A DNA stretch of 64,000 nt from the NCBI GenBank assembly GCA_949357655.1, contig CASHTG010000012.1:2046001-2110000 (forward strand). Direction: 5' to 3'. Position numbers and translations under genes: made by a program. The notes below the pieces were generated by a model. That model was not told where the DNA came from. It did no database searches and saw nothing but the letters and a program-made list of their open reading frames with translations. This DNA is from Parascedosporium putredinis. Its lineage: Eukaryota; Ascomycota; Sordariomycetes; Microascales; Microascaceae. Below, in pieces: positions 12,301-22,574 of the stretch (positions are counted from its first letter, which is position 1; every line of letters begins with the position of its first letter).

Positions 12301-13890
12301 GGGGGTGGTATAGCAGGAGATAGGCCGAACCATTCCCACGACAGTCGAGCGGGGAGATAGGATGACTTCTACTAGAGCATACTTGGAGCTGAAGCGCTTG
12401 GTGAGGCTCACCACAGCTAAGAGGTGCTGGACGCTATTGTCGGTAGAGTCCATCGCGTCACTCAGGCGGCTCATATCGCGATATCTGGACTCGAGACCCT
12501 TGGGAACATAGGTAAAATCGATAAACTCGAAAGACTCGGCAGGGAATTCGGCGGCGGAGTCGTCGGCGTTGTAGAACGCGTTCACGATGGCGTCCCGCAC
12601 ATCGGCTTCGACGAGCTTGTCGTACCGGCCACCTCGATGGAACCTCCAAGCAACCAGCTTCCCCTTGACGGTTGCTGCGACCACATTCCGCTCGCCAACA
12701 CGATTGGAGCGCTCTGCACGAACAGCCGCTATGTCGCCGCGACCGGTGGTGTGGCTAAGGGCATGTCGGATGCTTCCGAATATGCCGGAGGGCGAAGCCC
12801 CGAGGCTGGTGTCGAGGAAGCGCACCGAGATAGCGGGTCGCCCGTGGCTATCGCGCACCATCATGTGAACCAGCCGACCGCTACTCAGGGCTAGGACAAA
12901 GCCCGCAGATTCGGCTGATGATATCTGTATTACGCGCTCGCCCGAGGATAGGCCTTGAAGGACGTTTTCCACGCCATGTCGTTGTTGGCGCATCAAGTCG
13001 ATTGTGGCAGCACAGGAGATGGATTCCCAGAATGTTATCCGGCCACTCACGGGCATCACCACTACAAGACCGGGTTCGGTCGAGGATGCGGATGGCGCCA
13101 CAAGCGAGGCAAGTGGCAAGGGATCGGTGGGGTTCTTCGAAGGATAGGGAAGAGCAAAAGTAAAGGTCTCGGGCGATGGCGTCGTTGAGGCGTAAGGCCA
13201 CACAATGGCGTGGGTGTGGGTAAGCGTCACGGCGTAGCCGCTATCGGAAAATACGTCTCCATGTTGAGATGCTACAGAAGAAAAGAAAGACAATTAGCCC
13301 CCTGCCTATGCGTGGCACTAGCGGCCACACAAATGCGAAAGGGAGTCAAGCGGAGACAAACATACCTGTGATGTCGGCGCGGAGCCGGTCAGGGATCGCA
13401 GGAAGCTTGCTGACGGTGTACGCGTTGTTCGTGCTCTAGACGATGAGTAACAATGAGAATCAGCAATTGTTTACTTTCAATTCTTTTTCGTCGTAGATGC
13501 CCAATCATTGCGGCGCGGAGGAAGAAAGAAACAATTCGAATACGGGAAACTCGGTGAGGTGAAAACATACCAAAACAACACTCCCATCTCCTTTGCTGAC
13601 CCTTTCGCTCGCTTTGGGTTTCTTCGCGCGTATGCCAACATCTCTTTTCGGAAGGGCCATATTCTCGATGCCATCAGGCTTCACGTCCATCATTGATATC
13701 CGATCGGATTTGACCTCGGCCATCTCGGGGCGCACATCGGGGTTCAGGAAGGTCTGCTCAGTCAGTGGTACCCGTTGTCGCTTTGCTTTCGGGGTTGAAC
13801 GAGGCTATCCGTGCTCTTCGGGCGTTGACGACGACGGCTTCTCGTGCCCGCGGCAGGGCCAGTGGCCTCGGCAACGGCCGGGGAAAACAT
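9391..13890 (-). CDS. nup133: Nucleoporin Nup133
   Basis: Scaffold subunit of the Y-shaped (Nup84/Nup107) complex of the nuclear pore. Four exons: 13890-13571, 13435-13366, 13271-9859 and 9728-9391; introns 135, 94 and 130 bases, GT-AG. The corrected length is 1380 residues, normal for fungal Nup133. The order is a basic Arg-rich N-terminus, the SKLPAIPDRLRADIT segment, a Nup133-type beta-propeller (roughly residues 130-550), then a long helical solenoid ending in an acidic tail. The second exon is only 70 bases and supplies the conserved start of the propeller. The start at 13890 (Met-Phe-Ser-Pro) is chosen because it begins the basic stretch in frame. Two bases are missing: one in a C run read at 13791-13794 (after Leu-Val-Gln-Pro), and one at 11284-11285, where Glu-Phe-Arg must continue as VKNLALYGLEREEL. 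As given, the gene would be split into three. Confidence 0.92.
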
Positions 13891-15894
13891 GGTGGACGGC
13901 GGCGACGATCAAGGGGGAGTGGTTGAATCGGGCGCGAAAGATGTGCGAAATGTTGGGTTGGCCGCGATCGAGATGGAGGAAAGAAAAAAAAAAAAGTGCC
14001 TAAAAAGAAAGGGCGATGTTTTTGTTGATGACGAATGATCTCAACTAGTTCGCTAGGGGACGGGGCTCATCTCGAGTTGGATGGAAACCACCAGCGCTGG
14101 ATAGTTGGTGATGGGTTGAGGGAAAGGTGATGATTATTTTGGAGGCTTTGGAAGGGGTGGGATTGAAAGTCAACTCCCATAATAATAACGGCCCTTCGCA
14201 GATGTATCTCGAAGTTTTTTTCGCTGCGAGAGAGATCGGTGGACGACGTGCACTATGCTATGACGGGGAACTGAGGTTGGCAAGGACTAGGATTGATTGG
14301 GCCTCGCGGCTCTGGGGTCAAAACAAAGGTGGGTGCTCACTGGCCAGAAGCTCCTCGCCAGGTGGCCCAGCTTTGCCAGCTTGGACAGGTACCTCACCTT
14401 GCCCAAGGGACTACATCAACTCTTGCATGAGCTACATGTACATCAGGGACATCAATTGATGTACACCCTCTTGACGGGACATGCGAGAGCAAGAGAGATC
14501 AACCCTCAACCCCTTGAGGTATTACTTGATGAGGCGTCCAAGCCCATCCATTGGACGAACACGACACACTTTCTCGATGGTGAACAGCGTGCGACGGAGA
14601 TAGATGAGCGCCCACTGTACAAAATCCGCGAAACTGCACTATGTGTCGTCAGATTTATTCTTGAAGCCTCCAGCACATGTTGATTCAACGGGCTCCATAC
14701 TGCAATTACTGCCCACCTTCCAAGATTTCCCCCGAGGCCCCTCCCGTACCTGAGCAATCCCTCTGGCAGGCCGTGGTTCGCCTGCGCTTCGCCCAAGAGG
14801 ACGCCCACGTATGATTCGGCCTATGAACACAAGCCACGTGAGATCCTGCGAGGAACTTCCCAGGGTTTCCATTTACAGAACAACCCGATGGGCAGTAGAT
14901 ACCTTCTGCCTTGGCTGACGGTACATAAAGAACGTCAAGGGCGCCGTGAAGGGATTAGCTCATTGACAAAGGCATCTATGGATCCATGACGTCCAAGCCC
15001 AATATGGCGCCTCCCCAGCGCCCAGTGTTCGAAGTCAGTTTTTGAATTGTTACCCACTCATACGATCACGAAATCATTTGACGCAAGCCGACGCTTCCTG
15101 GGCCCAAAGGCCTAAAGGTCCAAAGGCGATGGATGATGGAGGTAGATAACAGAAGAATTACCTCCAGCCGCGATGTATCGGAGGAGGACAAAAAACCACA
15201 CACCGCCTCGAGACAAGAAACCAAGGATTAATTTTATAGACCCTTTTTTTCCTCTTTCTCTTTTTTTTCAATGAACTTGGCGAAGATGGTGTAGGCCGTG
15301 ACCCTCCAAAGATATCCTAAAACCGGCTATATATCAGACTACAACTATACAATAAATTTGATGTAGCCAGCAATAAACAATCTTGATCCCGATACGTCCC
15401 ATTCCCTGATTGTACCAAGGTATATATATATATGCGTATATGAGTCGACGCTGGAGGTTTAAGAGCATGGAAAATGGACAAGTAGCATACTATGGTGGAA
15501 GTCAGCAAGGGAAGGTAGATAACATGGCGTTCGACCACTGACAGGCACCGTAGAGTTGCGAGTTAGCAAAGGAGTGATGAGAAGGATGCCTGGACAAAAG
15601 ATGCCCTCGCAGATGTTCGGGCCTAGGCGTAACCTCGAAAGGTTGGAAGGGGAAAAAGGTAGGGGCCTGTTGGCGAGTTAACTCATGATCGGGGGATAGA
15701 CTGGGGAATCATCATACACTACTAGAGTTCATGAATATGGGGTTGTACGATCAAGGGGAGGAACCAGCGACAAGCCTAAGCTCGCTCCAATCACCCAACG
15801 GCGCTAGGAAGCGCAAGAGACGCAGTGGACAATGGCGTTCCCCATAGGACCTACCCCGGCGTGGGCTCGCTCGGGGCCCGCTCTCCCTTGGTAT
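13891..15894. other. Intergenic, Nup133 5' side to ubiquitin-like gene 3' side
   Basis: About 2 kb with no recognisable gene. The part next to 13890 is the likely Nup133 promoter. The interval contains TACATGTA (14433) followed within 20 bases by the 14-base palindrome at 14449, a short AT repeat near 15421, and the 14-mer TTGTACCAAGGTAT (15410) that also occurs at 34007. Confidence 0.45.
14449..14462. promoter_or_regulatory. Perfect palindrome ACATCAATTGATGT, possible protein-binding site
   Basis: A 14-base perfect palindrome containing the ATCAATTGAT core that recurs in five intergenic positions of this window. It lies about 560 bases upstream of the Nup133 start. A regulatory role is inferred from recurrence only. 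Confidence 0.25.
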
Positions 15895-17391
15895 TTACCT
15901 ACCCTGCCTCTTTCTCGTCTTCGGCGCCACGCCTCTGGCTACGAGGGTGTTTGGCGAAGCCCGGGGCGGTGGCAAAATCTGCCAGGCTCCTCGGCCAGTT
16001 CCAGGCGGCGCTGGACCGGGAGGTGGGTGAGGCATGTGAGGTTGTGGGTGCGGGTGCGCGCCCGGAGGAGGAGGAGGGGGTTGGGCGCCGCGTCCCCTTC
16101 CCATCGGTAGCACAGGACCGCCTCCGCCCCTCCCTCTCCCCGTCCCGACCGTGATCGTTTGCATTTGGCCGGAAGGGCCAAACGATGACCAGCCAGAGTT
16201 GGAGGAACTAGGGTTGCCTGGTGGCTTCTTCTTCTTCTTCTTCCAGGGCCATAGAACCATGGAGATGAGCATGCCCGGCTCAATCACCAATTCCCACAGT
16301 TCGGGGAGGATGACTGCGTTGCGGGTCTTGACGCCCATGTCTTTAGTAGGAGAGCCGCTCCCGTTCTCGACGCTGGCAACAAAGCCGGGAGGCGGCGGTT
16401 CGGCTGGCCCCGGTCCTGATTCCGACCCGGATCCGGATTCTGACCCCAATCCCGGCTCTGGTGCTGATGAAGAGCTCTCGCCCTCCTGAGGCTGCGGGGT
16501 TGATTGATCGTAGCTTGTTAGCTTGGGGTTGATGGATGCATCCTGTTCGGAGTCCCAGACCTCCCACGCAATCAGGTCGTAGTGCCCCGCCTTGACTTCG
16601 ATCCCGATATCGTCTATGTGGCCAAGCGCCTCGTTGATCAACCTCTTGGTTCCCTAGAAGGTGGGGGGACACATGTCAGCAGGGGCATCCGCTGCGCGAA
16701 TGATGGAGGTTGCCAAGTCACGGCAGCAGTAGGCCGAGAGACACAACTAACCTTCCATGTCTGGGCCTTTTCCCAGGGAAATAAAAACGTTCGCCCAAGG
16801 CAGTCGCGGAACCGTATCGGAAGCTTCTGGAACGCCCGACCAGAATCTCGCCCCCAGGGGATGAAAACAGCGCCGCCTTGTCCCCCTCCTTCCTCCACCA
16901 ACTCGCCTTCACCAGGCGTCCATTCTGCCGAAGAGCTAGATGGGAGCTGCTGTGATCCGCCATCATCGCCAGCCCGAGCGGGGAGGCGGTGCCTCGGACG
17001 AAATCTGGCCTTGGAGAACACTCGGCGGTAGAACAGGCGCAAGCGCATCCCGCAACACAGATGACCCGGGAGCGAGACCTTGCGAGTTTACACCGCGAGG
17101 TGGCGGTGAGGGGCCATCGGTAGTGGGCGAAGGGGTTTGCTTCGCTTTGCCTTTTCGAATTTCCTCCCGCCGCAGCTCCTCGGCGTGAACAGCCTCTGGC
17201 GATAGAGAGTCCGATGTGGCCTCCGAGGAGGAAGAGTCCCAGTCTTTGGGTTCCTCGCGGCTGTTCTTGGGCGGAGCGGGTTCCGAGAGCTGCGAGCCCT
17301 CGTCGCTCGATGACTCTTGGTCAGTATCTGGCTCCTCGAAACGTCCACCCATACCGGGCTCCTGGCTCAACCGCGTGGGGGCATCGGCCAT
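15895..17391 (-). CDS. Ubiquitin-like-domain (ULD_2 type) fungal protein
   Basis: Two exons, 17391-16752 and 16653-15895, separated by a 98-base GT-AG intron. The corrected length is 465 residues. The N-terminal half is disordered and acidic/Ser-rich. It is followed by a domain resembling the fungal ubiquitin-like family usually called ULD_2: a LPIRFRDCLGRTFLFPW strand, the TWKGTKRLI helix start, GHYDLIAWEVWD, and the closing ILPELWELVIEPGMLISMVLWPW region. An acidic Gly/Ser/Pro linker interrupts the domain between its middle and its last strands. The C-terminus is Pro/Gly/Arg-rich with a Lys6 run. The start at 17391 (Met-Ala-Asp-Ala) is preferred over an upstream ATG at 17454 for its favourable context. 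Frame changes by one extra base in exon 1, most simply in the GGGG run at 16980-16983; a small intron is not excluded. Molecular function is unknown. Confidence 0.75.
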
Positions 17392-19759
17392 GGCTGAAGG
17401 AAATATTCTGCTGGTGACTGGAAACCCGACGACCCCGCGAGGCCGGGTTTCCAAACGGTGGCTGATGGACCTTTACGAGATACCCCACCTCCCCCAAGCT
17501 CTCACTATTTGTTTCTTGGTGAGGAGGTTTGAGAATGGCGCCCCCGGCTGGTGTCTAAGCAGCCCTTGTTTTTCTTTCTTTTTGAATTTCCTTCTTTCAA
17601 AGAGAGTCGAGAGAACGTTACTCTGGCGGCAGTAAAAAAGTAGACAAATTGATGGACGAGGGGGGCTTTGCGCGGCCACGTGGGGAGGTAGAAGCTGAGG
17701 GGAACAACAAAACAATGGAGATAGGCAGCAAGGGCTCATGCGTTAGGGGACTGGACACAATAGAGCGCACCCAAATCTTTCGCTCATTTGAACCTTGAAT
17801 GGCCGCGTGATATTGAAGCCTGCGGGCATGGAGGACGGGATAAACTTCCACAGCAAATCCAATCTAGTCAACTGGTATTAGAATAGGAAAATACCCTCTA
17901 GGGAAATTAGAAGAAAAAGAAAAGAAAAAAAGGGAAGGACTTACTCAACCCTGACCGCGTTGACGCTGTAAATCACTCCTTGCCGAAGGGGTTCTACCAC
18001 TCATCGAATCAGCTGGGGCTACACTTCACGGCGACAACAATCTTTCTTCACTGCCTACTTTGGTTTCAAGAAAGGAGAGTCATGCGAAAAAAAAATTGTG
18101 CACATGGGTAGGCATGCACGTTGAGGTGTACTTACATGGATGATACACCGGTATCCATAGATGAATCCTGCTCAAAGTGTGAGGAGTGCTACGGCCGCGA
18201 CCGCCGGTCAAAGAGAGGTGGTGTCCAGTTGACGGCGAGGATTGGAAGAGTGCCGGTCGTGGCGGGGTAGGCAGAATGGATCTTAAGCATCCACCATGAC
18301 ACTGCCCTTCCAAGTCCAGACCCGGGGCTCATCAAATGCTGGCGCAGAGTCGTCGGGATAGATCTACCCATGCAGATTGATATTGATCCATTTCAAAGAC
18401 TACATGTAGATGGGGCTCAAAGGTGGATGAGATGTAAATTCATTATAAGTGTACTTATAGAGTATGTATGGTAGGAAAAGAGATCAACTTGATCAATCAA
18501 TAAATCTAGATATATCAGATTTATAATATTGTTAGATCTATTCCATGTCGCACACGATAACACACCACACCATCATCGCCCGGGCATGGCGGACTCGACA
18601 GGAGCCTTGCGGTATCACCGAGAATTTCCAGAGTCGGCAAGTTAGCGGGAAAGGGCCCCACCACACCAAGAGATCAATTGATCTTGTCCCTCAATCCGAA
18701 ACGGTGACACAAGCACTCTCGCCAAACGAGGGTTCAATGTTGTTTAAAGATTTTAGGTCACGCCGTTCCGCTGACAAGGTCACGCCTATGTGGACAGGTT
18801 CGATAGTGTATATCAATAATACATTACTACAACAAGTTAACAGACTAAAGTTTTCTAGGTTCCGGATCTATCGACGCTGTCCAGCAGCTTGAGCTCAGGA
18901 AGCGGTTATCATCCATGGACTGTTCTGCTCATTCGCCAAATAAATAGGGTAATATTAAATCCGGTGTGTATTTAGCGATATGTGCACCATTGCCAGGAAG
19001 GTGGTGATATTGGGTATGGTATGCGGGAAAAGTATGCGGAAAACACGACTGCGGGAAACAATAACATCCAGTATAATGTAATAGATAAAATAGAGGGATC
19101 TGATAGACCCGACTTGACATCGAAAGAGACCTGCGCGATTCGAGCTAAAACCAATCTTTGACACCGATTTACGTGTGAGCGTACTAGACAAACTGAACAA
19201 ACTGAGCAAACTGAATCCAATCTATCACAAACCCAAAACAAACTTTCCCAAGCCGAGTGAAAGGGAGACAAAAGAAAACATCGATAATACCAATCTTGCA
19301 TGAGAAGGGTGGGCTCCAAGAGAATATATGTGAAGAGAAATGCGTTAGAGCCGAGACATGCCATCCAAGCCTGTATCATCATGGCATCTGTTTTATATGT
19401 ATGCGTTCTGCACCCAAAGCCGCGCGGACAGACGTAATGGGGAACGAAAAGGGAACAAAAGGAGAAGGCGAGATTAAATCCAAGATGAGGAAAGGGGTAT
19501 TTCGCGTGCGTGTAAACATAAGTGTCGTAACCTGGTGAGTGTTTTCTTTCCCCTTTCCAGGACATCTCCAACATGCGGACCGGCGTCATGGAGCCATCAT
19601 ATAACTGACCATTAAGTGGGAGAGAAAAAAAGGAAAGAGACACGAGATAAAAGAAAGAAAAGAAAGAAAAGAACGAAAAAAGGTCAGGGAAAGGGGGACG
19701 GGGAAGGAAAAGCAATGCTGATAGGGGAAGCAAAAAAAGATGAAGACGACGAGCTGTTG
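17392..19759. other. Intergenic, ubiquitin-like gene 5' side to zinc-finger gene 3' side
   Basis: About 2.4 kb without a recognisable gene. It holds the promoter side of the ubiquitin-like gene, the 3' flank of the first zinc-finger gene, the 14-base palindrome at 18671, and a TACATGTA word at 18411. The AT-rich patch around 18430-18540 has no coding signature. Confidence 0.45.
18671..18684. promoter_or_regulatory. Perfect palindrome AGATCAATTGATCT, possible protein-binding site
   Basis: A 14-base perfect palindrome with the ATCAATTGAT core seen at 14451, 25498, 31975 and 41640. It lies about 1.3 kb upstream of the ubiquitin-like gene. Function is inferred from recurrence only. Confidence 0.25.
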
Positions 19760-21226
19760 CTATTCGGAATCGCATTCTGCGTCCTTATCAGAGTCGTGGG
19801 ACCGCATGCTAGAATTTCCCTTCCTCGCCGCCACAAGCTCCTTCGCGGTGGTCTTGAGGGGGACTACCAGTTCCCACTTAGCTGGCCCTACTTGACGGAC
19901 GATGTTGACCTTGGGGCTAGCCGCCCAGTTAGTGAGGGTGTCATCTTGGGTGCCACCAAAGACGACCCGAGGTTCATGCGGCTTGTCGAGATGCCTCGCC
20001 ACATGTTCCATGCGATCATCCCAAGCGCTGGTACCCTTAAACTCGGCGTGGCAGTTCTCTGCGGGACACTGCATGTATTCGGGCAGAGGGCATCGGGTTT
20101 GCCGGGCCCCCATCTGCATCTCTCGGAGCCTGGCTTCCCACGCGGGATCGGGGGACTTGCTATTGACCGAGTCCTTGAAGTGTTCTGGCACGTGCATTCG
20201 TCGAACATGCTGGGTGTAAAGGTCCTTTCTGTTGAATATGGTGCCCTTAGTATCGGGGCGGCTCCTCACGCATGCGGGATCGGTGCAGAGCCAATAGTCA
20301 AGGATGAGGTGCTGGGAAAGCACGTGCCGTTTCCACTCGTTCTTGCTTGCGAACGTCGAGGAGCACCCGGCATAGGAAAAACGCAGATCAAGGGCCGCGA
20401 GTGCTCTCGTTGAAGGTGGTCTTGGAGAACAGCATCGGTTGCAAACCTCTCCTTGCAGGTCGAGCACTGGAAAGTCTCGGATGTGGTCCCCGATCTTCTA
20501 GCCCTTTTACCGGCACTTGCCGGAAGCTTGGAGGTTTGGCGGCCACGCTTCCGCCCAGTATCGGGCCTGGATGTCGACGACGTCAATGCTGCTCCTGCGG
20601 GCCGCTCGGAGAGGCCCTGTCCACGTCCATGTATTCAGGCTGGTATCCGCTGGCGGGGATGTCCCCAGCATCGCTGAAACCATCGTGGCCAGTTTCCGGA
20701 CCGGTGTGGAGACTGCGAGAGGGCAAGGAATAGCCTTCTCCATGGGTAAAGTGGCTGCCCCCGGGGTTTCCAACACCAAACTTGGCATTGGGAGAGGACT
20801 CCCCAGACGGAAATGGTAAGCTTGAGCAAGGTCCGCGAATTGGTTTTCTGGTATATGGCCGGAGTCGTCGGGGTGTTCAAGAGATCGCTGCAAGGGGAAG
20901 TAGTGCGTATTGCTATAGCCATCTGCCGGCCCCGGTGATAGCACCCCAAAGAGTTCTTGGGTTCCGGTTGCCTCGGTGCCGAACTGGTCAGGGCCAAGAT
21001 GGGGACTCGCCATGCTGCTAGGAGAACTCGGGGATTGGGAATAAGGCCGGCAGTAGTCACTTGGCGAATCATATTCGGCCTGGTTATGCATCTTCCCCTG
21101 ATTGAAGGAGTAAAAGTGTGATGTGTTTCCCCATGACCCGTTTTCCAAAAGCACCGGGTCTACTTGGCAGTAGTCTCGAAGGTGCTCGTCGTGTTGCTGG
21201 AGGTGGGCCGTGTATAGGGAAGACAT
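19760..21226 (-). CDS. C2H2 zinc-finger regulator (copy A)
   Basis: Apparently intronless; the corrected length is 489 residues. Residues 1-240 are disordered and rich in Ser, Pro, Gln and Tyr. A basic KRGRQTSK / GKRARR stretch, a likely nuclear signal, precedes the fingers. These are CSTCKERF with HLQREH (about residue 250), GCSSTFASKNEWKRHVLSQH, a CTDPAC finger ending in HVRRMH, and CPAENC ending in HVARH. This matches a large fungal family of uncharacterised C2H2 proteins, presumably nuclear DNA-binding regulators. The start at 21226 is the first ATG (Met-Ser-Ser-Leu) in frame. Three bases are missing: one between about 20700 and 20830, one in the ggg at 20599-20601 (Ser-Gly-Pro then Ala-Gly-Ala-Ala), and one in the A run at 20377-20381, inside the LICVFSYAGC junction. 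The target genes are unknown. Copy B at 38.6-41.0 kb shares its finger layout. Confidence 0.85.
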
Positions 21227-22551
21227 CCTGGGCAACGAAGGAGAAGCAGCACAAAACGAAGCGCAAAAGAGAAAAGAAAAAGATTTCCGGAACGAGGAGA
21301 GGATGGTGACGATGATGAATCAACTTCCAACAGAACGAGGCAAGGAACGGGCCCGGTCTGTAAGGTAAAGGTATGACGCGAATTCTACACGTGAGCGAAT
21401 AGTGGTGGGAGCGTAAAGTGTAAACTTGGGAGGTCGGTTGAGGGACTGTCGCATCGAGGTAGGTTGAGAGAAGGATAACAGAAATCCTGAGATGCGAGGA
21501 GGGGCAAGGAGGGAGGCGAGTAGCTGGAACAAGACGTAAAAGGAAGCTTGATGTCCTGCTCCGGGAAAAATTGGCCCGAAAGGATGTGGTGAAGATGAAC
21601 ACAAAACCGGTCTTTGATATATAGAGAGTATATATGATAAGTTTTGTGGAACAAGATGAATGTGTAAATCGGTATCATTCAGTGTGTAGAGAAAGGGTCA
21701 TATAGTTTAGAAGAGTGGAGAATGGCTGCTGTGGTAAAGGGTCGAGGATAACGAGAGGTCTGGTGAAGTGAAGCCGGAGACAGGAAGAAGGTTGATGGGG
21801 ACAGTTGCCTTTATGAGCATCTCGATGGCACGCCAAGTTGGTTTCCTTCAACTCGTTCTATGTTCTTTGGGGAAGGGGGTGTGTGTTAAGGGGAAGGGGT
21901 GTGTATTTCGACTGGCCCCCGGCAAGGAGTGCGTAGAGGGGTGGCCAGCTTGGGCGCCTGGGAAAAACATACTTGAGATAATATCATCGATCGCGGAGTG
22001 CCTGGAGCTGTTGTGGTGGGTGGGGAGGCACAGACGCAGGGCAGGGTAGGGTCACCTCAACTTACTTGTAGGGTCCCTCGAGCACTGCGGGAAGAAAAAG
22101 AGGCCTGTCACACCCAGACTGAATGTCCCCTCCCCTTCAAAGATTGATCAGATTAATCCACAAGGCAATCGGGAGACTTCAAGTTAATGTGCAGTACTCG
22201 CTGTAAACTGTCAATGGGTCCTGCTCGGGCTTCAGGGCACCAAGAACGGTCGGTCATGGCCCAGGCCTTGGCAGATCAGCTAGGTTGTTTCCTTTCTTTT
22301 TCTCCCCCATGCTCCTTGCCTTTTCCTGTCACCCGTTCCAATGCGCCGCCTCACCTCGTTCGCAAACTCGCTCGTCTGCTCCGAGTTCCTTCACCGTTCG
22401 TTCACCAGGTCAGCTGACTCCACAGGAAAATGGTGGTGCTCTTCAAGTTCGCTTCCACGCAGGCACGGAGGACGTCAACCCATTACAGTGTTTTGGCGCG
22501 GTGTCGGGATACTACCCCGCCGTGCTCTTGCGCCGGACCGTCCCTAATTCC

Positions 22552-22574
22552 TTTTTTTTTTTTTTTTTTTTTTT
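22552..22574. repeat. Poly(T) tract, 23 bases
   Basis: Uninterrupted run of 23 T on the plus strand, about 1.3 kb upstream of the first zinc-finger gene. Confidence 0.9.

Noticed and set aside
18972..19775. 267-residue minus-strand frame overlapping the zinc-finger stop codon
   Set aside because: It overlaps the 3' end of copy A in another frame and continues into its 3' flank. The hydrophobic look comes from T-rich DNA and there is no recognisable domain.
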